This document shows positions 59,961 through 64,000 of a stretch of DNA of 64,000 bases, piece after piece. The notes under the pieces were generated by a model that saw only the letters and a program-made list of their open reading frames with translations, was not told where the DNA came from and did not search any database. The stretch comes from Dehalobacterium sp040766325 (GTDB lineage Bacteria; Bacillota; Dehalobacteriia; Dehalobacteriales; Dehalobacteriaceae): contig JAXGQR010000008.1 in NCBI GenBank assembly GCA_040766325.1, forward strand, positions 87,795 to 151,794, in the 5' to 3' direction. Position numbers and translations under genes: made by a program. Positions within the stretch are counted from its first letter, which is position 1; every line of letters starts with the position of its first letter.

Positions 59961-62900
59961 GTGAAAAATCAAATATATCGACTTTATGTAGAAAAAAAGC
60001 CCGGTTTTAATGTAGAAGCGATGGATCTTTATTCAGATCTGAAGGAAAATTTAGGCGTATCCGGACTAGAACAGGTGCGTATTTTACACCGCTATGATGT
60101 GTCAGGTATTACAGAGCCGGAATATCAGCAAGGGAGAAACACCGTTTTTTCGGAACCGATGGTAGACTTTGCTTATGATGAAGTCTTTCCATTGGGAGAA
60201 GAAGAACAAGCCTTTGCTATGGAATACCTTCCAGGGCAATATGATCAAAGGGCAGATTCTGCTGCCCAATGTTTGCAAGTTATCACCCAGCAGGAACGCC
60301 CTCAGGTAAAGACAGCCAAAGTGATTGTGCTTAAAGGGAAACTGGATGATACTGACATGAAGAGAATAGAAGATTATTGTATTAATCCGGTAGATTCCCG
60401 GAAAGCTTCTTCTGATAAACCCACAACGTTGGAGCCCAAGGTAGAAGAACCTAAAGATGTGGGGATCCTGACTGGTTTTATCACAAAAAATCGGGAGCAA
60501 CTGGAATTCTTTCATGAAAACCAGGGACTAGCCATGAGCATGGAGGACCTTCTCTTTTGCCAAAGCTATTTCCGCGACAATGAAAAGCGCGATCCCACCA
60601 TCACAGAAATTCGCGTTATTGATACCTACTGGTCCGACCATTGCCGTCATACCACTTTTTTCACCAAAATTGAAGAGGTGGAAATTGCGATCGGAGATTT
60701 TAATGTACCGGTTAAAACGGCCTATCGGGCTTATTTAAAATCGAGAGATGATGTTTATGGCGAGGAACCGAAGAATTATTCCTTAATGGATATTGCCACC
60801 ATCTGTATGAAAGAATTAAGAAAAAAAGGGAAATTGCCGGACCTGGATCTGTCGGAGGAAATTAATGCCTGCAGCATCATCGTTGACGTGGATGTAGACG
60901 GGAATAATGAAGAGTGGCTGATTATGTTTAAAAACGAAACTCATAATCATCCCACTGAGATTGAACCTTTTGGGGGTGCAGCCACCTGCCTGGGCGGGGC
61001 GATTCGCGATCCCTTGTCGGGTCGAGCTTATGTCTACCAGGCCATGCGAGTCACGGGGAGCGGCGACCCCCGGGGGAAAATAGAAGATACTTTGCCCGGG
61101 AAATTACCTCAACGCAAGATTACTACAGGTGCGGCAGCCGGTTATAGTTCCTATGGGAATCAAATCGGTATTGCCACAGGTCAAGTCGCGGAATTCTATG
61201 ATGAAGGATTTGTGGCTAAAAGAATGGAAGTCGGTGCGGTAATAGGTGCTGCTCCCAGAACAAATGTGGTACGAAAAACCCCTGTTCCTGGGGATGTAGT
61301 AATTTTGCTGGGGGGACGCACCGGACGTGACGGTATTGGAGGTGCAACCGGCTCCTCCAAGGGCCATACAGAAGAATCAATTCTTGAGGGGAGTGCAGAA
61401 GTACAAAAAGGGAACCCTCCCACAGAACGTAAGATCCTGCGTCTCTTCAGAAAACCGGAGGTCAGCACTTTGATCAAAAAGTGTAATGATTTTGGTGCCG
61501 GTGGAGTCTCTGTTGCTATCGGTGAATTAACCGACGGTTTAGAAATTAATTTAGATGCAATACCCAAAAAATATGAAGGTTTAGATGGCACCGAGCTTGC
61601 CCTTTCCGAATCTCAGGAACGGATGGCAATAGTGGTGGATAAAGAGGATCAGGAACAATTTATCGCTTATGCCAGGGAGGAAAATTTGGAAGCCACGGTG
61701 GTGGCAGAGGTTACTGACCGTAAACGTCTAAGAATGAATTGGCGCGGAAAGACTATTGTCGATATCAGCCGTGATTTCTTAAGCACCAATGGGGTGCAGC
61801 AAACAGCCACAGTACTGGTAAATGCCCCCGACAAGGAAAATAATTATTTCCAGTTGGTATCCTCGCAGGTATCAGATCATTTCCCCAATCTGAAAAAGGC
61901 TTGGCTGGCGAACCTGAGACAGCTTAATGTTTGCAGTCAAAAGGGTTTGGTGGAGCGTTTTGACAGCACCATCGGTGCTGGAACGGTATTAATGCCTTTA
62001 GGCGGGAAATATCAAACTACGCCTGCTGAAGGCATGGCAGCTAAGGTACCTGTCCTAAGCGGTGCAACAAATACAACTACTTTAATGACCTATGGGTATC
62101 ATCCTCAAATCGGAAAATGGAGCCCCTTTCATGGAGCACTTTATGCCGTGATTGAAGCGGTATCAAAAATCGTCGCCATGGGGGGCAACTATCAAAAAAC
62201 CCGTCTGACCTTGCAGGAGTACTTTGAGAAACTGGGCAAGGATCCGAAAAAATGGGGAAAACCTTTCAGTGCTTTATTAGGGGCCTTTTATGCACAGAAA
62301 AAATTAGGCATCCCTGCTATCGGTGGTAAAGACAGTATGTCCGGGTCTTTTAATGATCTTCATGTGCCTCCTACCTTGGTAGCCTTTGCCGTCAATGTTG
62401 TTGATGCGAGCCGTGTGCTTTCACCTGAATTCAAAGAAGAACAAAGCCAAGTGGTCTATCTTCCTCTCGTCTGTGATCAATATGAGGTGCCTGATTTTAC
62501 AGAATTAAAAGCAGTTTATGAAAAGATTGAAGAATTAATCAATATGGGTGTGGTTTTGGCTGCCACTACCGTAAAAACAGGAGGGGTAGCCGAGACCATT
62601 AGTAAAATGTGTTTTGGTAATGGCATCGGATTTTCTTTCTGGGGTAATATGGATGAGGAGAGTCTTTTCTTGCCCGACCACGGTTCCATCTTGTTGGAAA
62701 TAAAGAAAGATGCTGTTTTACCGGAGATCATGGGTGAGGTGACTTATGATTTTATCGGACATACCATCAAAGACCCTCTCATTGTGGTAAATGATACGGA
62801 GATTTCCCTGGAAGAAGCCTATGCCGCTTGGGAGAAGCCCTTAGAAAATATTTTCCCGGTTTATACCCCCACGCCTGCTGAAAAACCAGGTAAGTTTGAT

Positions 62901-63740
62901 TTTCATCAGCCTTGCTTTGGGAAATCAAGCGGCAAGATCGGACAACCGCGGGTCTTTATCCCCATCTTTCCCGGGACAAATTGTGAATACGATTCGGCCT
63001 TGGCTTTTGAAAAGGCAGGAGCTAAAGTGGATACCTTGGTGATTCGAAATTTAGTTTCTCATGAAATTGTGGATTCGGTAAAGGAAATGGCTAGGAGAAT
63101 CCAGCAAGCTCAAATTGTGATGCTGGAGGGGGGATTCAGTGCCGGGGACGAGCCGGATGGAGCAGGGAAATTTATTGCAGCCATGTTCAGAAATCCTTGG
63201 GTAAAAGAAGCCGTTACTCAACACTTAAAGGACAAGGACGGGCTAATGCTTGGTGTTTGTAATGGTTTTCAGGCTTTAATTAAGCTGGGCCTCGTTCCTT
63301 TCGGTGAGATTGTGGAAATGGAGGAAAAAAACCCTACCCTAACCTTTAACAGTATTGGGCGTCACATTTCCTGTTTGGTTCAAACGAGGGTCACCTCTAC
63401 CCTTTCGCCCTGGTTCCATAATATGAAGGTGGGTGATATCCACACCATTGCAGTATCTCATGGGGAAGGGCGCTTTATTGCTACACCGGAAATGTTTTCA
63501 ACTATGATTAATCAAGGTCAGATTGCCACCCAGTACGTGGACTTTGCAGGAGAGCCTACTTATGAGATTCCCTTTAACCCCAATGGGTCTATGGAGGCTG
63601 TGGAAGGCATTACCAGCCCCGACGGCCGTGTTTTAGGGAAAATGGCCCACTCGGAACGCATGGGGCCTCATGTGGCGATCAATGTTCCGGGACAGAAGGA
63701 TCAGCCTATCTTTGTCGCCGGAGTAGAATATTTTAAATAA
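59961..63740 (+). CDS. purL: Phosphoribosylformylglycinamidine synthase, single-chain clostridial type (PurL-PurQ fusion)
   Basis: 1259 residues from GTG 59961, set by AGGAG at 59947-59951; the product then begins MKNQIYRLYVEKKPGFNVEA. The ATG 30 bases earlier lacks a ribosome binding site. Makes FGAM from FGAR, ATP and glutamine. Synthetase part has SDHCRHTTFFTK, FKNETHNHPTEIEPFGGAATCLGGAIRD, GRTGRDGIGGATGSS, and FGAGGVSVAIGEL. From about residue 996 a class I glutamine amidotransferase follows, with FIPIFPGTNCEYDSA, catalytic Cys in LGVCNGFQAL near 1099, and the C-terminal His. No purS is needed. It stands 32 kb from the other purine genes, beside cotJABC. Confidence 0.96.
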   Translation: MKNQIYRLYVEKKPGFNVEAMDLYSDLKENLGVSGLEQVRILHRYDVSGITEPEYQQGRNTVFSEPMVDFAYDEVFPLGEEEQAFAMEYLPGQYDQRADSAAQCLQVITQQERPQVKTAKVIVLKGKLDDTDMKRIEDYCINPVDSRKASSDKPTTLEPKVEEPKDVGILTGFITKNREQLEFFHENQGLAMSMEDLLFCQSYFRDNEKRDPTITEIRVIDTYWSDHCRHTTFFTKIEEVEIAIGDFNVPVKTAYRAYLKSRDDVYGEEPKNYSLMDIATICMKELRKKGKLPDLDLSEEINACSIIVDVDVDGNNEEWLIMFKNETHNHPTEIEPFGGAATCLGGAIRDPLSGRAYVYQAMRVTGSGDPRGKIEDTLPGKLPQRKITTGAAAGYSSYGNQIGIATGQVAEFYDEGFVAKRMEVGAVIGAAPRTNVVRKTPVPGDVVILLGGRTGRDGIGGATGSSKGHTEESILEGSAEVQKGNPPTERKILRLFRKPEVSTLIKKCNDFGAGGVSVAIGELTDGLEINLDAIPKKYEGLDGTELALSESQERMAIVVDKEDQEQFIAYAREENLEATVVAEVTDRKRLRMNWRGKTIVDISRDFLSTNGVQQTATVLVNAPDKENNYFQLVSSQVSDHFPNLKKAWLANLRQLNVCSQKGLVERFDSTIGAGTVLMPLGGKYQTTPAEGMAAKVPVLSGATNTTTLMTYGYHPQIGKWSPFHGALYAVIEAVSKIVAMGGNYQKTRLTLQEYFEKLGKDPKKWGKPFSALLGAFYAQKKLGIPAIGGKDSMSGSFNDLHVPPTLVAFAVNVVDASRVLSPEFKEEQSQVVYLPLVCDQYEVPDFTELKAVYEKIEELINMGVVLAATTVKTGGVAETISKMCFGNGIGFSFWGNMDEESLFLPDHGSILLEIKKDAVLPEIMGEVTYDFIGHTIKDPLIVVNDTEISLEEAYAAWEKPLENIFPVYTPTPAEKPGKFDFHQPCFGKSSGKIGQPRVFIPIFPGTNCEYDSALAFEKAGAKVDTLVIRNLVSHEIVDSVKEMARRIQQAQIVMLEGGFSAGDEPDGAGKFIAAMFRNPWVKEAVTQHLKDKDGLMLGVCNGFQALIKLGLVPFGEIVEMEEKNPTLTFNSIGRHISCLVQTRVTSTLSPWFHNMKVGDIHTIAVSHGEGRFIATPEMFSTMINQGQIATQYVDFAGEPTYEIPFNPNGSMEAVEGITSPDGRVLGKMAHSERMGPHVAINVPGQKDQPIFVAGVEYFK

Positions 63741-63796
63741 GTTTAAATATTCTTTTTGGGGGTAATAATAGGACATCACAAAATGCTCGTGCAAAT

Positions 63797-63826
63797 AAAG
63801 GCCTCTCCTTATGGGGAGCCTTTATC
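63797..63826 (+). terminator. Intrinsic terminator after purL
   Basis: AAAGGCCTCTCC and GGGGAGCCTTT pair around TTAT, then TATCATTTC. The T tract is short. Confidence 0.7.
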
Positions 63827-63853
63827 ATTTCTAGGAAACGAAGGAAAACAGGA

Positions 63854-64000
63854 ATGAAGAAACAAGGAAAAGGCAAGGACAAGATAGATTTTTACTCGGT
63901 TCAAGCATATAAGGAATTAGTGAAATGGCAGAAAAAAATGACAAAAAGACCTTCTCTAACCGGCCTTGTAGCCAAAGAAGCGCAAACAAGAGTTAATAAT
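63854..64000 (+). CDS. EcsC-family protein, N-terminal fragment (cut by window end)
   Basis: Open from ATG 63854 to the window end, 49 residues. The start KKQGKGKDKIDFYSVQAYKE, then VKWQKKMTKRPSLTGLVAKEAQT, matches the N-terminal region of EcsC family proteins. The ribosome binding site is weak (AAGGAAAACAGG). Family function is unknown; in Bacillus EcsC is encoded with the EcsAB transporter. The C-terminal part lies outside the window. Confidence 0.6.
   Translation, partial: MKKQGKGKDKIDFYSVQAYKELVKWQKKMTKRPSLTGLVAKEAQTRVNN

Noticed and set aside
1..64000. CRISPR arrays, tRNA or rRNA genes, prophage
   Set aside because: No spaced direct repeats, no tRNA-like arms with a TTCGA loop and no phage structural genes were seen on either strand.

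Overview
The window looks like chromosome of an anaerobic, spore-forming Firmicute of class Clostridia, most like the Peptococcaceae/Desulfitobacterium side of that class. Reasons seen in the sequence: Shine-Dalgarno sites close to AGGAGG, frequent TTG/GTG starts, the spore-coat set cotJA-cotJB-cotJC, a LysM-GH18 cortex-lytic-type protein, the clostridial single-chain PurL, a two-subunit GcvP, and FdhD with a molybdenum cofactor cluster. The family assignment is inference; no rRNA gene is present to settle it.

Layout. 1-7.7 kb is an accessory edge: a truncated secreted protein with calcium-type cadherin/Ig repeats, a decayed IS256-family transposase, an imperfect inverted repeat, a GIY-YIG protein, a CBS-pair protein, a DUF5685 / J-domain / membrane-protein operon and a cardiolipin synthase. 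8-18.7 kb is mixed housekeeping: glgC-glgD, a ferredoxin-type protein, ung, murB, a hemerythrin-like gene, queC, a DUF1858 protein, TerC, a LysM-GH18 protein and several small probably sporulation-linked proteins. 18.9-28.2 kb holds an O-antigen-ligase-type membrane protein and the purine genes purE-B-F-M-N-H-D; purL lies 32 kb further on and purC is not in the window. 28.4-35.3 kb is a complete glycine cleavage set (gcvT-H-PA-PB-lpdA) with a lipoate-protein ligase. 35.4-43.6 kb has a TrpR-like regulator, a sodium/solute symporter and hisZ-G-D-B-H-A with a fused hisF-hisI. 43.7-51.5 kb has fdhD with a cysteine desulfurase, a three-gene small membrane cluster, a probable Moco riboswitch leading into moeA-moaA-mobB-MOSC-mobA, and hisE. 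51.6-64 kb has pcrA-ligA, a second cardiolipin synthase, an HPP protein with a UspA protein, cotJABC, purL and the start of an EcsC-family gene.

How the parts connect. Glycine cleavage gives methylene-tetrahydrofolate, and PurN and PurH use formyl-tetrahydrofolate, so the adjacent pur and gcv blocks share one-carbon metabolism. LplA can lipoylate GcvH. FdhD, a cysteine desulfurase and Moco synthesis together point to a molybdenum- or tungsten-dependent formate dehydrogenase elsewhere in the genome. The TrpR-like gene and a perfect palindrome at the his promoter suggest local histidine control.

A striking property of this window is that seven otherwise ordinary genes (the DUF5685 gene, the ferredoxin gene, ung, the hemerythrin gene, gcvPA, the cysteine desulfurase gene and mobB) are broken, and pcrA has a stop at codon 5. 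Most lesions are single missing bases, often in short homopolymers, which looks more like uncorrected sequencing indels than true gene decay. I found no CRISPR array, tRNA, rRNA or prophage, and no clearly new defence system.
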